DNA from: Crocinitomicaceae bacterium
Lineage (GTDB): Bacteria > Bacteroidota > Bacteroidia > Flavobacteriales_D > Crocinitomicaceae
DNA: 64,000 nt
NCBI GenBank assembly: GCA_016708105.1
Contig: JADJGJ010000001.1
Location: forward strand, 2,232,001 to 2,296,000
Reading direction: 5' to 3'
Positions 18,532 through 27,203 of the stretch are shown piece by piece. Under the pieces are notes generated by a model, which saw only the letters and a program-made list of their open reading frames with translations, did no database searches and had not been told where the DNA came from. Made by a program: the position numbers and the translations under genes. Numbering within the stretch: position 1 is the first letter of the stretch; every line of letters begins with the position of its first letter.

Positions 18532-19452
18532 ATGAACCGCAGAAAATTCATACAACAAACAGCCTTAGGCACAGCAGGTTTGATCATGCTGCCTTCTTTG
18601 ACTTTTGCTAAAAAAAGCGGAACAAAAATTACCATTCTTCACACCAATGATACACACTCACGCATTGATCCTTTTCCTGATGACGATGCAAAATTTCCGG
18701 GCTTGGGTGGTGTGAGCAAACGCATGACATTAATTCAAAATATTCGTGATGCAGAAGAGCATGTAATTTTATTAGATGCGGGTGATATTTTTCAAGGTAC
18801 CCCCTATTTTAATTTATATGGTGGAAAACTTGAAATGAAACTGATGTCAGAAATGAAATACGATGCCGCCACCATGGGAAATCACGATTTTGATGGCGGA
18901 ATGGATGGATTCGTAAAGGCGCTGACTCATGCAAATTTCCCTTTCCTTTGTTCAAATTATGACTTTTCAAATACTCCGTTAAATAGCATCACGCAAGAAA
19001 GAAAAATAATTAACGCCGGAGGAAAAAAAATTGGAATTTTTGGAATTGGCGTTGAACTTAGTGGTCTTGTTCCCCAAAACTTATATGGAGAAACGCAGTA
19101 CCTTGATCCTGTCAGTACAGCCCAAAAGCAAGCTGATATTTTGAAACACGATGAAAAATGTGATCTCGTGATTTGTCTTTCACATCTTGGATACAAAGCA
19201 AAATTAAACCGCATGTGTGATCCGTTACTGGCAGCAGAAACCGACAATATAAACCTCATCATTGGCGGACACTCTCACACCTTCATGGAAAAACCGGAAG
19301 AACACAAAAACAAATCAGGAAAAAAAGTCCTCATCAATCAGGTAGGTTGGGCAGGTTTGGTTTTAGGTAGAATTGATTTTTATTTTGACAAAAAACCGCA
19401 AGCGAATGATTGGGCTTGTTATGGTATTGGTGCAAATGAGGTTGTTGGGTGA
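18532..19452 (+). CDS. periplasmic metallophosphatase (5'-nucleotidase N-terminal half)
   Basis: 306 residues. The N-terminus MNRRKFIQQTALGTAGLIML has a twin-Arg-like start before a hydrophobic stretch, suggesting Tat export. Calcineurin-like metal-binding motifs are in order: ILHTNDTHSR, VILLDAGDIFQGTP, MGNHDFDGG, VICLSHLGY and IGGHSHT. This is the catalytic domain of UshA-type 5'-nucleotidases without the C-terminal substrate-recognition domain; a matching domain is encoded at 5558-6325. The family releases phosphate from nucleotides or UDP-sugars in the periplasm. The gene is followed by a minisatellite rather than an operon partner. Confidence 0.9.
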   Translation: MNRRKFIQQTALGTAGLIMLPSLTFAKKSGTKITILHTNDTHSRIDPFPDDDAKFPGLGGVSKRMTLIQNIRDAEEHVILLDAGDIFQGTPYFNLYGGKLEMKLMSEMKYDAATMGNHDFDGGMDGFVKALTHANFPFLCSNYDFSNTPLNSITQERKIINAGGKKIGIFGIGVELSGLVPQNLYGETQYLDPVSTAQKQADILKHDEKCDLVICLSHLGYKAKLNRMCDPLLAAETDNINLIIGGHSHTFMEKPEEHKNKSGKKVLINQVGWAGLVLGRIDFYFDKKPQANDWACYGIGANEVVG

Positions 19453-19460
19453 TTGGGGTT

Positions 19461-19668
19461 AGGAGTTAGCGGTTAGGAGTTAGCGATTAGGAGTTAGCGA
19501 TTAGGGCAAAGGAAATAGGGCAAAAGAAATAGGGCAAAGGAAATAGGGCAAAGGAAATAGGGCAAAGGAAATAGGGCAAAGGAAATAGGGCAAAAGAAAT
19601 AGGGCAAAGGAAATAGGGCAAAGGAAATAGGGCAAAAGAAATAGGGCAAAGGAAATAGGGCAAAGCCC
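19461..19668. repeat. 14-bp minisatellite in two consecutive sequence types
   Basis: Three units of AGGAGTTAGCGRTT (starts 19461, 19475, 19489) run directly, in the same 14-bp register, into units of AGGGCAAARGAAAT (starts every 14 bp from 19503 to 19657; the last is partial). R alternates between G and A among copies. Immediately after it a perfect 8-bp stem hairpin (ATAAGGGC/GCCCTTAT, 3-base loop) lies at 19682-19700, and a second GC-rich hairpin-like segment at 19716-19750. The array begins 8 bases after the metallophosphatase stop. A reverse-strand open frame across it is an artefact of the repeat. Confidence 0.9.
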
Positions 19669-19766
19669 AATTGAAAATGAAATAAGGGCAAAGCCCTTAT
19701 AAATACAAAACGTCTTTCCCCTTTCCTTCGGAGAGGGGCCAGGGGAGAGGAAAAAAAAACACGCAC

Positions 19767-20408
19767 ATGCAAATCAAATCCCTTAACACCGGTCAACCAA
19801 CCACCATTGAATGGAAAGGAAAAAAAGTTGAAACGGGAATTTTCAAATACCCCGTTGAAGGAGGTATTTTCCTTGGTAAAACAGATGTTGAAAATGATCA
19901 TGTGATGGACAGAATTCATCACGGAGGAAATGATAAAGCTTGTTATTTATTTTCTGCTGATCATTATGAGGTATGGAAAAAAATGTATCCTGATCTGAAT
20001 TGGCAATATGGAATGTTTGGAGAAAATATTACAATTAGCGGGTTAGATGAACGCGATTATTACATTGGTGATGTCCTGCGCATAGGCGCTGTCACAGTTC
20101 AGGTTTCTCAACCAAGACAACCCTGTTTCAAACTGGGTATTCGATTTAATACTCAAACAGTAATTCAGAAATTTATTGAAATGAATGAACCCGGAATTTA
20201 TATTCGGGTATTGGATCCCGGCAGTGTTTATGTAAATGATCCTGTTGATTTGATAGAACGACAACACAATAGCATAAGTCTGCTTGAAGTGTGGAAACTT
20301 TTATATGGACAAAATCCTGATGCTGAACTTTTGCAAGTTGCATTAAATAATCCATGGCTTGGTGAAGGGGCTAAAAGAACTTTGCGTTTGCGGCAAGGGG
20401 GGAAATAA
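19767..20408 (+). CDS. MOSC domain protein, YiiM-like
   Basis: 213 residues, cytoplasmic. MOSC-fold motifs are visible: GIFKYPVEG, DRIHHGGNDKACYLFSADHY (parts), NWQYGMFGENITISGLDE, IGDVLRIG and the conserved Cys in SQPRQPCFKLG. The C-terminal tail (LYGQNPDAELL, NNPWLGEGAKR) is typical of the YiiM/YflK branch. These proteins bind a molybdenum cofactor and are linked to reduction of N-hydroxylated compounds with a partner reductase. No partner gene is adjacent. The ATG at 19767 begins directly with the domain, so the start is secure. Confidence 0.88.
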   Translation: MQIKSLNTGQPTTIEWKGKKVETGIFKYPVEGGIFLGKTDVENDHVMDRIHHGGNDKACYLFSADHYEVWKKMYPDLNWQYGMFGENITISGLDERDYYIGDVLRIGAVTVQVSQPRQPCFKLGIRFNTQTVIQKFIEMNEPGIYIRVLDPGSVYVNDPVDLIERQHNSISLLEVWKLLYGQNPDAELLQVALNNPWLGEGAKRTLRLRQGGK

Positions 20409-20596
20409 TCAAATCCTAATCGAGATATCTCGTTCGTTAATAATAATTGTTGAAACTCAGATTTTGAACGTGATCCTATTAACCAAGATAAAGCGAAGCG
20501 TAAACTAAACTTGATTAGACCAAAGGCGTGGAAATTTTTATTGATCTCATCAGAAGGCTGTTTTCTAGAACTTAATACGGAGTGACAGGTAAATCA
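20409..20596. other. intergenic gap with a 12-bp palindrome
   Basis: The perfect palindrome CGAGATATCTCG lies at 20421-20432, between the MOSC stop and the 3' end of the MntA/HepT pair. It could be an operator or nothing. No T-tract follows it. No gene is supported here. Confidence 0.35.
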
Positions 20597-20908
20597 TCAT
20601 GACATCCGCTTGTAAATCTCAATTCCAATACGATCAATATGTTCACGAAGATCAGTTGAAAGTTCCTGATCATAAAGAACAAGATCAACCTTATACGGTA
20701 TCGGAAGTTGTTCATTTAGTAAAACTGATAACGCAATCAAATCGTGTTGATTCAAATTACCAAAAACTGCCAGATCAATGTCGCTACCAGATTTGTAATT
20801 TCCTTTAGCTCTGCTACCAAATAATTTTACCGTGCTAATATTTGATTTAGACTTAAGGGCAGCCAAAATTTCACTAAATGAATTCTCTGAAATTCCATAC
20901 ATGTTCAT
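20597..20908 (-). CDS. mntA: MntA-type minimal nucleotidyltransferase (antitoxin)
   Basis: 103 residues with the hallmark GSRAKGNYKSGSDIDLAVFG at 31-50: Gly-Ser pair and the catalytic Asp43/Asp45. The third Asp is probably in YKVDLVLYD. In type VII toxin-antitoxin systems this enzyme inactivates the HEPN toxin by transferring AMP to a Tyr. The gene overlaps its partner by 4 bases (ATGA), with the HEPN gene upstream. The pair is nearly always mobile defence-type cargo, although single copies may be domesticated. Confidence 0.88.
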   Translation of the reverse strand: MNMYGISENSFSEILAALKSKSNISTVKLFGSRAKGNYKSGSDIDLAVFGNLNQHDLIALSVLLNEQLPIPYKVDLVLYDQELSTDLREHIDRIGIEIYKRMS

Positions 20909-21306
20909 AAATACGATTTCATTAAATCATAGAAAATTTTGATAGATTGAAAGTATTTGTCAACGATTAAATGATAGGCAATATCTGAAGTTTTCTCATC
21001 GTAGGTATGTGCCATTAAATTTCTTTTTTCCAACATGTCCATCCAATCATCACCGTTTGAAATCAATTCGTATCGAAATGCTTCCTTAATTGTATCACGA
21101 GGGAATTTACACTCCAGACTTTTTGATTCCAGAAAATCTTTCATTGTTTTCCAAGCCAGCTCAAAAGTGAACTCATAAAATTGAATAAGCCCTGCCTTCT
21201 CAACTTTTGAAGGATTCTTAAGACTCACAGCAAATTCAAGGTTAAGAAAGGCTTTTTCAAAATTACTGAAACGCTGTTTCCACCGGATGTCATTCTCTTG
21301 TCTCAT
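20905..21306 (-). CDS. hepT: HEPN-domain toxin HepT
   Basis: 133 residues, all-helical. The active motif R-X4-H-X-Y is RNLMAHTY, Arg95, His100 and Tyr102. His is part of the RNase centre, and Tyr is the residue adenylylated by MntA in studied pairs. Other family features are FYEFTFELAWKTMKDFL and the C-terminal helix SIKIFYDLM. HI0074-like substrate-binding proteins have this layout and length. Gene order toxin then antitoxin with overlap ensures coupled translation. Confidence 0.88.
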   Translation of the reverse strand: MRQENDIRWKQRFSNFEKAFLNLEFAVSLKNPSKVEKAGLIQFYEFTFELAWKTMKDFLESKSLECKFPRDTIKEAFRYELISNGDDWMDMLEKRNLMAHTYDEKTSDIAYHLIVDKYFQSIKIFYDLMKSYL

Positions 21307-21326
21307 CTTCAGTAAATACTAATCTA

Positions 21327-23327
21327 CTAATAATTCACCAACTCAAGCAATTTCTTTTCAAACCTATCTTTAGGCATAAAGTTTTTCTCAAGATCAGCAT
21401 CAAATGGAACAGGAGAATCTAAGGCGCCTTCACGCATTACGGGTGCATCAAGATAGGTAAAACAATGTTCAGAAATCAGAGCAGAAATTTCTCCGCCAAT
21501 ACCACCGGTTAAACAATCTTCATGTAATACACATACGCGTCCTGTTTTTTTGGCTGTGGTATAAACGGCATCCATATCTAGCGGAAGCAAAGTACGCAAA
21601 TCAAGAATATCTGCATCAATCTGATGTTTTTCACAAATTTCTTTTGCCCAATGCACTCCCATTCCGTACGTGATAATTGAAACGACAGTTCCTTCTTTCA
21701 CTAAATTTGCCTTGCCAATTTCTATTGTATAATAGTCGTCGTAGACATCTTCTTTAATACTGCGATACAACCCTTTATGTTCAAAGAAAATTACCGGATT
21801 AGGATCAGCAATTGATGCAAGAAGTAGCCCTTTTGCTTCAGCTGCACTTGAAGGATAAACCACTTTTAAACCCGGTGTATGCGTAAACCATGCCTCATTG
21901 CTTTGAGAGTGAAAAGGACCTGCTGCTGAACCACCGCCCGTTGGCATGCGTATTACTACATCTGCTTTTTCACCCCAACGATAATGTAACTTTGCAAGAT
22001 TATTCACTATCTGATTAAACCCAACAGAAACGAAATCTGCAAACTGCATTTCCATAATTGCTTTCATTCCGTTAATTGATAATCCAAGTGCTGAGCCAAC
22101 AATTGCGGATTCACAAAGCGGAGTATTTCTAATTCTGTCTTTACCAAATTCATCAACCAAACCTTCAGTTACTTTAAAAGCACCTCCGTATTCAGCAATA
22201 TCTTGCCCCATGATTACCAGATTTTCATGTTTTCTCAATGCCAGGCGCAAGGCATCTGTGATTGCATCAATATGACGACGTTCTGTTTTTGAATCACTCA
22301 CCGGATGTATTGGTTGATTATCAAATGGCGCATAAATATCTGCAAGTTCATAAGCCGTGTCAACCTTTACTTTGGGTTCAGCATAAGCTATTTCCAACTC
22401 ATCATTGATTTCTTTTTTAATTGCTTCACGTATGCGTTCAATTTCTTCAGCACTCAATATTCCTTCACTTTTCAAGTAGAGTTCATAATTGGCAACCGGA
22501 TCTTTTTTTGCCCATTCATCCTGCATGCCTTCAGGATAATATTTTGTGCCGGATGCTTCTTCATGTCCGCGCATGCGGAATGAAATGCATTCCAATAAAA
22601 ATGGTCTCGGTTTTTTACGCAATGATTCTGAAATTTGTCTTACCGCATTATATACTTCAAGAATATTATTGCCGTCTATCTGATAAGCATCCATGCCATA
22701 CCCTACCCCTTTATCAATAAATTGTTTACAGCGGAATTGTTCTGTTGATGGTGTTGACAAACCCCATTGATTATTTTCTACACAAAAAATAATAGGTAAA
22801 TCCCAAACAGCAGCTACGTTGAGTGCTTCATGAAAATCACCTTCACTTGCTCCTCCATCACCGGTGATTGCCAGCGCAACTTTTCTTTCACCGCGCAATT
22901 TGTGAGCCAATGCAATTCCATCACCCACTGCAAGCTGCGGACCTAAGTGTGAAATCATACCTACCAAATGATGCTCTTGTGAACCGAAATGAAAAGAGCG
23001 ATCACGCCCTTTTGTAAATCCTTTTATTTTACCTTGAAATTGGGCGAACAAGCGGTGCAGTGGAATTTCACGCGCAGTAAAAATTCCAAGATTGCGATGC
23101 ATAGGTAGTATGTATTCATCTTTTTCAAGACCAAGTGTAACACCTACTGAAATTCCTTCTTGTCCCCAACCGGAAAACCATTTAGAAATTTTTCCCTGAC
23201 GAAGCAAAATGAGCATTTTTTCTTCGATCAGTCTTGGCTTAACCAGCGCTTTATAAATTCTCACCAGCTCAGGATCAGTAAGACCCTTGCGATCATATTT
23301 AATGTAAAGTTTATCAAGTACCTCCAT
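21327..23327 (-). CDS. fused E1 alpha/beta 2-oxoacid dehydrogenase component
   Basis: 666 residues. Residues 1-320 are the E1 alpha part with the thiamine-diphosphate motif from GDG at 156 to NN at 185 (GDGGASEGDFHEALN, FCVENNQWGLSTP) and the phosphorylation-loop-like RSFHFGS. Residues 345-666 are the E1 beta transketolase-like part (VIMGQDIAEYGGAFKVTEGL, MEMQFADF, RMPTGGG, LHEDCLTGGIGGEIS). It decarboxylates a 2-oxoacid, most likely branched-chain or pyruvate, and passes the acyl group to an E2 lipoamide. The alpha-beta fusion is usual in Bacteroidota. The E2 gene is not in the window. A -7 box lies 24 bases upstream of the ATG. Confidence 0.9.
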   Translation of the reverse strand: MEVLDKLYIKYDRKGLTDPELVRIYKALVKPRLIEEKMLILLRQGKISKWFSGWGQEGISVGVTLGLEKDEYILPMHRNLGIFTAREIPLHRLFAQFQGKIKGFTKGRDRSFHFGSQEHHLVGMISHLGPQLAVGDGIALAHKLRGERKVALAITGDGGASEGDFHEALNVAAVWDLPIIFCVENNQWGLSTPSTEQFRCKQFIDKGVGYGMDAYQIDGNNILEVYNAVRQISESLRKKPRPFLLECISFRMRGHEEASGTKYYPEGMQDEWAKKDPVANYELYLKSEGILSAEEIERIREAIKKEINDELEIAYAEPKVKVDTAYELADIYAPFDNQPIHPVSDSKTERRHIDAITDALRLALRKHENLVIMGQDIAEYGGAFKVTEGLVDEFGKDRIRNTPLCESAIVGSALGLSINGMKAIMEMQFADFVSVGFNQIVNNLAKLHYRWGEKADVVIRMPTGGGSAAGPFHSQSNEAWFTHTPGLKVVYPSSAAEAKGLLLASIADPNPVIFFEHKGLYRSIKEDVYDDYYTIEIGKANLVKEGTVVSIITYGMGVHWAKEICEKHQIDADILDLRTLLPLDMDAVYTTAKKTGRVCVLHEDCLTGGIGGEISALISEHCFTYLDAPVMREGALDSPVPFDADLEKNFMPKDRFEKKLLELVNY

Positions 23328-23351
23328 AGTGTGCAGTTTCTAAAAACCACA

Positions 23352-23382
23352 CAAAGTTAGGTGATATAAACGGCAAGGCAAC
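23352..23382 (-). promoter_or_regulatory. probable Bacteroidota promoter for the E1 gene
   Basis: On the minus strand the -7 element TAACTTTG (23352-23359) matches TAnnTTTG. GTTG (23379-23382) lies 19 bases upstream of it where TTTG is expected. The start codon at 23327 is 24 bases downstream. Confidence 0.5.
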
Positions 23383-23411
23383 AGCCTTTCTCAGAAATTA
23401 TCAACGTAAAA

Positions 23412-25202
23412 TCAACCTCCAACTTTGAGGTTCAGACTAGCACCAACCTGAATATAAGGAGATCCGAAACTGGTTTTTGTAAAATCTTTCATTTTTCCAT
23501 CCAGTTTCCAATATTTACCTGAAACGTCAAATGCCCATCCGCTTTTTATATTGAAACTAATGATTGGTAACGTGAGTCTAAACTCAAGATTAGGGTCAAG
23601 TACAAAAACATCATTGCGGTAAATATTTACATTCTGTCCACTGTTTTGTATCAGATTAGGCACCGTGTTATCTGTTTGTTCCGTCATTTGCATTCTACCG
23701 TAACCCCAATCTAAACCTACTGCTCCCATCACATATTTGTTTCCAAAAGGATAATATGAACCAATAGTTGCAAGATATCCGTCAAGGGTGAAGCCATCAT
23801 TATTAGAAATTTCAGGCATCCAAGAATATGAAAAGCGGCTGCCAACCACATTCATTTCAAAATAATCAAAGGCAATTGTATAGGTTAAAAACTTATCGGT
23901 GAAACCGGTTGATCCAAAATCTGTCAATGCAGTATTTAATTTTTTAATGCGTGTAAAATAATGATATCCGTAATAGAATCCGGCATGATATTCTTCCAGT
24001 GGAATTTGCCAGGTGAAATACGTATCCTCGTATCCATCCGGTTCTTCATTACAAATTACGATAAATGGCAATAGCTCAAAAAATCCGGAGATAGAATGTC
24101 TGCCTCCCTTGTATTCCATATCAATGATGTATGTGGTGCCATCATAGAGAAATTTTTCACGCAGATCAAGTCCTTCAATTACCTCACCATCCATCTGTTT
24201 ATTGGTTGAGTAGAAAATTGGAATTACCAATACGGCATCTTTGAGCGATTTATCTATTTCAGTTATACGGCTTGCAACAGAGTTCATATAATAATCATAA
24301 CAGTTGCGTGAGCCTTTGTCTTTATGAATATGACAACGGCCGAATTGTCCATAAAATTTTCCTGTAGGATCCTCGCGATAAATACGCTCAAACTCATCAC
24401 ACATAAACCGTTCACGTATAATTGGAGATTTCACATCACCTGCTCTTTCGGCTAAATACCATTCACGTCCAACCTCTAAACTGTTGATGATGGCAAAATA
24501 GATAGGGCCATCTTCACCCAGATGACGCATCAACGTATCTTTTAAAAAATTTGAATCATCAATGATAGATTTAAGAGATGACCAAGCGTGTACTTGGGCA
24601 AACTCAAAATCAAATGCAAAATCAGGCTCATCATAATAAGTACCTACATTATAATCCTCATAATTTGCACTGGATAAAGCTTTGATTTGTTCAAAAATTT
24701 CACCTCCAAAAAAACGGGTATCCAGCGTATCAACTATAGCATTCAATGCATAGATAGAGAAGTACGGGAATCTTTCAGCATCAATACCATGCACGTGAAT
24801 TTTTTCAGCATCAGGCAATGAGTCGTTATATCTTTTTAAGCCTTTCACTAATCCGTAATAAGGAGAGTAAAACATATCAGAGAGATAATTCTGGAAAGAT
24901 TTTTTTCCGTCCACAACAATTTTATCAATGATATACCCAACAGCGGGACTTTGTTCAAAAAGGAAATGTTTTACACCTTGAGTTTGGTGAAGATATTTGA
25001 GAAACCGCAACTCAAAGCGGCAATTGAATTCAGAATACGTATGATTTTCACCGGTGAAAAAAATCCGGTAATCATCTAATGTATCACCAAGAATTTCAAA
25101 ATCAGAGAGGTCATCATCATAAACATCAACTTTTGAATATTTGTTTTGACTATAAGCACAAAGCGTGAAGAAGGAAAAAAATACAATGAGGGTTTGTCGC
25201 AT
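23412..25202 (-). CDS. secreted EreA/ChaN-like protein with barrel-like C-terminus
   Basis: 596 residues, signal peptide TLIVFFSFFTLCAYSQ. The N-terminal 330 residues carry FFTGENHTYSEFN, a Glu-x-His motif, then HFLFEQSPAVGYII with a second Glu and VHGIDAERF. This layout is that of the erythromycin-esterase/ChaN/TIKI fold, whose Glu/His residues bind a metal or activate water. The last 180 residues (TIAFDYFEMNVVGSRFSYSW, GAVGLDWGYGRMQM, ASLNLKVGG) alternate polar and hydrophobic residues like outer-membrane beta-strands. The substrate is unknown. It is monocistronic and follows a clear terminator of the pspA-like operon. Confidence 0.6.
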   Translation of the reverse strand: MRQTLIVFFSFFTLCAYSQNKYSKVDVYDDDLSDFEILGDTLDDYRIFFTGENHTYSEFNCRFELRFLKYLHQTQGVKHFLFEQSPAVGYIIDKIVVDGKKSFQNYLSDMFYSPYYGLVKGLKRYNDSLPDAEKIHVHGIDAERFPYFSIYALNAIVDTLDTRFFGGEIFEQIKALSSANYEDYNVGTYYDEPDFAFDFEFAQVHAWSSLKSIIDDSNFLKDTLMRHLGEDGPIYFAIINSLEVGREWYLAERAGDVKSPIIRERFMCDEFERIYREDPTGKFYGQFGRCHIHKDKGSRNCYDYYMNSVASRITEIDKSLKDAVLVIPIFYSTNKQMDGEVIEGLDLREKFLYDGTTYIIDMEYKGGRHSISGFFELLPFIVICNEEPDGYEDTYFTWQIPLEEYHAGFYYGYHYFTRIKKLNTALTDFGSTGFTDKFLTYTIAFDYFEMNVVGSRFSYSWMPEISNNDGFTLDGYLATIGSYYPFGNKYVMGAVGLDWGYGRMQMTEQTDNTVPNLIQNSGQNVNIYRNDVFVLDPNLEFRLTLPIISFNIKSGWAFDVSGKYWKLDGKMKDFTKTSFGSPYIQVGASLNLKVGG

Positions 25203-25258
25203 AAAAAATTTACTTGTTATAACTGCAAAGCACGTGCATGTTTCAATGGTTTATAAAA

Positions 25259-25290
25259 AAACCCCAAACCGGATAAGCAGTTTGGGGTTT
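25259..25290 (-). terminator. intrinsic terminator of the PspA/YbjN-like operon
   Basis: Perfect 11-bp inverted repeat AAACCCCAAAC / GTTTGGGGTTT with a 10-base loop. On the minus strand it is followed by a T-rich tract, and it lies 17 bases after the stop of the PspA-like gene. Confidence 0.88.
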
Positions 25291-25306
25291 CTGAAAAATC
25301 AATTCA

Positions 25307-26020
25307 TTATTGTTTAGCACCGGCCATTTTCGCCTTCAGTGCAGCCAGGCTGTCTGATGCTTTAACCTGTGATGATCCGCTTTCAAGTACCTTATCAATT
25401 TCTTGATCTACGGATTTATTTTCGTTGGCAATTTCGCCGTAAGATTCAGCCAAAGCTTCTTCTTGAGCAACTTTTTCTTTCATACGCTCAAGCATAGAAA
25501 CCGTGCTTGAAGAATCAATGTCAGCTAACTGTTTATTGATATTAGATGTTGCTTTTGACACTTTTGCACGAGCGCGCAATGTTTTAAGCTCAACTTCAAA
25601 TTTCTGAATATTTGATTTCAGATGTTTGATATTACCATCTAGTTTAGCAACACTGGCATCAAATTTTTCCTGATCTTTTTTACATGATTCAGCGCTAGCC
25701 ATGTTTTGGTCTTTTTGAACAAGACACTCACTGGCAAGACGGTCAGCTTCTTCAGCAGTGATTTCACCGGCTTCAGCTTTTTTCAACAATAGCATGGCTT
25801 TACGTTCATATTCATTAGCACGCTCAGTGTGTGTTGCCGCATCATTTTTGGCACGAATAGCCAATGCTTTCACTTCAGCCATTGCTTGTAAAGCTTTGCT
25901 CAGATCTTCTTTCAAATCACGAATTCCCTGTTCAGACATTTTGATAGGATCTTCCAATTTATCAACCAGAGAATTTGCCTCCGCTGATCCAATTTTAAAA
26001 AGTCGTTTAAAAATATTCAT
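25307..26020 (-). CDS. PspA/IM30 family membrane-stress protein
   Basis: 237 residues, almost wholly coiled coil. The N-terminus (NIFKRLFKIGSAEANSLVDK, LEDPIKMSEQGIRDLKEDL) is the characteristic PspA/Vipp1 start with amphipathic helix and DP-turn. Long heptad-rich helices follow up to residue 215, and the acidic/Ala-rich end resembles bacterial PspA. These proteins form rods or rings on the inner membrane face and help preserve membrane integrity. It starts 26 bases after the small YbjN-like gene, and both end at the terminator at 25259-25290. Confidence 0.9.
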   Translation of the reverse strand: MNIFKRLFKIGSAEANSLVDKLEDPIKMSEQGIRDLKEDLSKALQAMAEVKALAIRAKNDAATHTERANEYERKAMLLLKKAEAGEITAEEADRLASECLVQKDQNMASAESCKKDQEKFDASVAKLDGNIKHLKSNIQKFEVELKTLRARAKVSKATSNINKQLADIDSSSTVSMLERMKEKVAQEEALAESYGEIANENKSVDQEIDKVLESGSSQVKASDSLAALKAKMAGAKQ

Positions 26021-26046
26021 TGCTCTAATTTTTTCAGGTTAGTAAA

Positions 26047-26442
26047 TTAATTTTTTGAAAAACTGATTATTTCATCAGTGTACTCACTCAATAAAAGACT
26101 CAAAGAAGAAAGTGTTCCTTCCAGCTCATTGAGATCAAGTGTTTCAATTTGCAAGGTATCTCTGAAGATAACGCGTTTGCCATCCTCATCCAATACGAAA
26201 GCTCCATGCACAATCTGACGATTTTTCTTCAAAAGCTCTTTCGTTACCTCAGCCGCATTTTTTGGCTGCAAATCAAATAAATATTGCTCCATGATAATAA
26301 TCGGATCTGCAATTCCAATTAGCATATTGGATATTCCGTCTTCTTGTGCTTCAATGATGAATATCTCTTTCTCTTTGTCCTCTTTCAGGATGGTTACACC
26401 CAAATCCATCAGGTAGTCTTTTACTTTATCAAAATTACTCAT
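26047..26442 (-). CDS. YbjN/CesT-fold-like small protein upstream of pspA
   Basis: 131 residues. The sequence (FDKVKDYLMDLG, EIFIIEAQEDGISNMLIGIA, ELLKKNRQIVHGAFVLDEDG, IFRDTLQIETLDLNELEGTL) follows the pattern of YbjN and type III chaperone-like folds: helix, three strands, helix, strands, helix. Function is unknown; linkage to PspA suggests a cofactor or regulator of the membrane-stress protein. A possible -7 box TATATTTG lies at 26468-26475 on the minus strand. Confidence 0.7.
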   Translation of the reverse strand: MSNFDKVKDYLMDLGVTILKEDKEKEIFIIEAQEDGISNMLIGIADPIIIMEQYLFDLQPKNAAEVTKELLKKNRQIVHGAFVLDEDGKRVIFRDTLQIETLDLNELEGTLSSLSLLLSEYTDEIISFSKN

Positions 26443-26630
26443 ATTCGGTTTAGTATTAATGTTGTATCAAATATAGGAAATATTCAATATCAGCATCGTT
26501 AATATCATATAAATTAAATAAGAATTCACTTGATACGAATCTAATGCCGTCAATTAACCACGCATGGTTCATCTTTTATTGAGAGATGACTGAATAAAAC
26601 ATGCTAACTTTGTAAGTACACGCTAATGCA

Positions 26631-27203
26631 ATGAAACTGACGCGAAAAAAAATATTTGACTATTCATTGAATGCCTTGCTGGTGCTAATCATTCTCATTT
26701 TATTTATTCCATCATGGAGAGTAGGGTTTCAAGGTTGGTTTCAGGGTTTATTTATGGGTGATGCTGAATTTAAAAAAGAAATTCGCCAAGAAATTCCCGA
26801 CAAAGCCAAAAACTGGGCAATCTTTGATATGCAGAAAAAACTGGTCAACTTTGCTGAACTTGAAGGGAAACCCATTGTATTAAGTTTCTGGGCAACCTGG
26901 TGTGGGCCATGCAGAGCAGAATTACCAGAACTTCACGAACTCTATATTGCCTTAAAAAATACTGCGCATGTATTGGCGGTATCAGAAGAATCACATGAAA
27001 TAATTGAAAAAACCGGACTTCAGAATACCTATCCTTTTTTATATAATACCCCGGGCATACCTGCTTTCTTTGATGTTTCAGCCTACCCTACACTTCTCAT
27101 TATTGACAAACACATGCATATTGTTTATAGAAATAAAGGAGCAGCCGGACTCAATACGGAAGAAAACATTCAATTCATTCAATCACTTGCCGCCGAAGCA
27201 TGA
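26631..27203 (+). CDS. membrane-anchored TlpA-like thioredoxin
   Basis: 190 residues. One N-terminal transmembrane segment (ALLVLIILILFIPSW, residues 15-29) anchors a periplasmic thioredoxin domain. The redox motif is WATWCGPCRAELPEL with Cys91 and Cys94; the cis-Pro is in VSAYPTLLIID. TlpA/ResA proteins keep cytochrome or other exported protein thiols reduced. It overlaps the next gene by 4 bases (ATGA). A -7-like TAACTTTG lies at 26605-26612, but no good TTTG precedes it. Confidence 0.88.
   Translation: MKLTRKKIFDYSLNALLVLIILILFIPSWRVGFQGWFQGLFMGDAEFKKEIRQEIPDKAKNWAIFDMQKKLVNFAELEGKPIVLSFWATWCGPCRAELPELHELYIALKNTAHVLAVSEESHEIIEKTGLQNTYPFLYNTPGIPAFFDVSAYPTLLIIDKHMHIVYRNKGAAGLNTEENIQFIQSLAAEA

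Noticed and set aside
19461..19668. CRISPR array
   Set aside because: Units are 14 bp, contiguous and without unique spacers; no cas genes are present. The 21-bp array at 53301 fails for the same reasons.
19494..19922. 142-codon minus-strand frame over the 14-bp minisatellite
   Set aside because: Its product is a low-complexity FALFPLPYF repeat, and it overlaps the well-supported MOSC gene.
20465..20585. Short open frame reading ERDPINQDKAKRKL
   Set aside because: About 40 codons without a start codon or family match; chance or a very old remnant.
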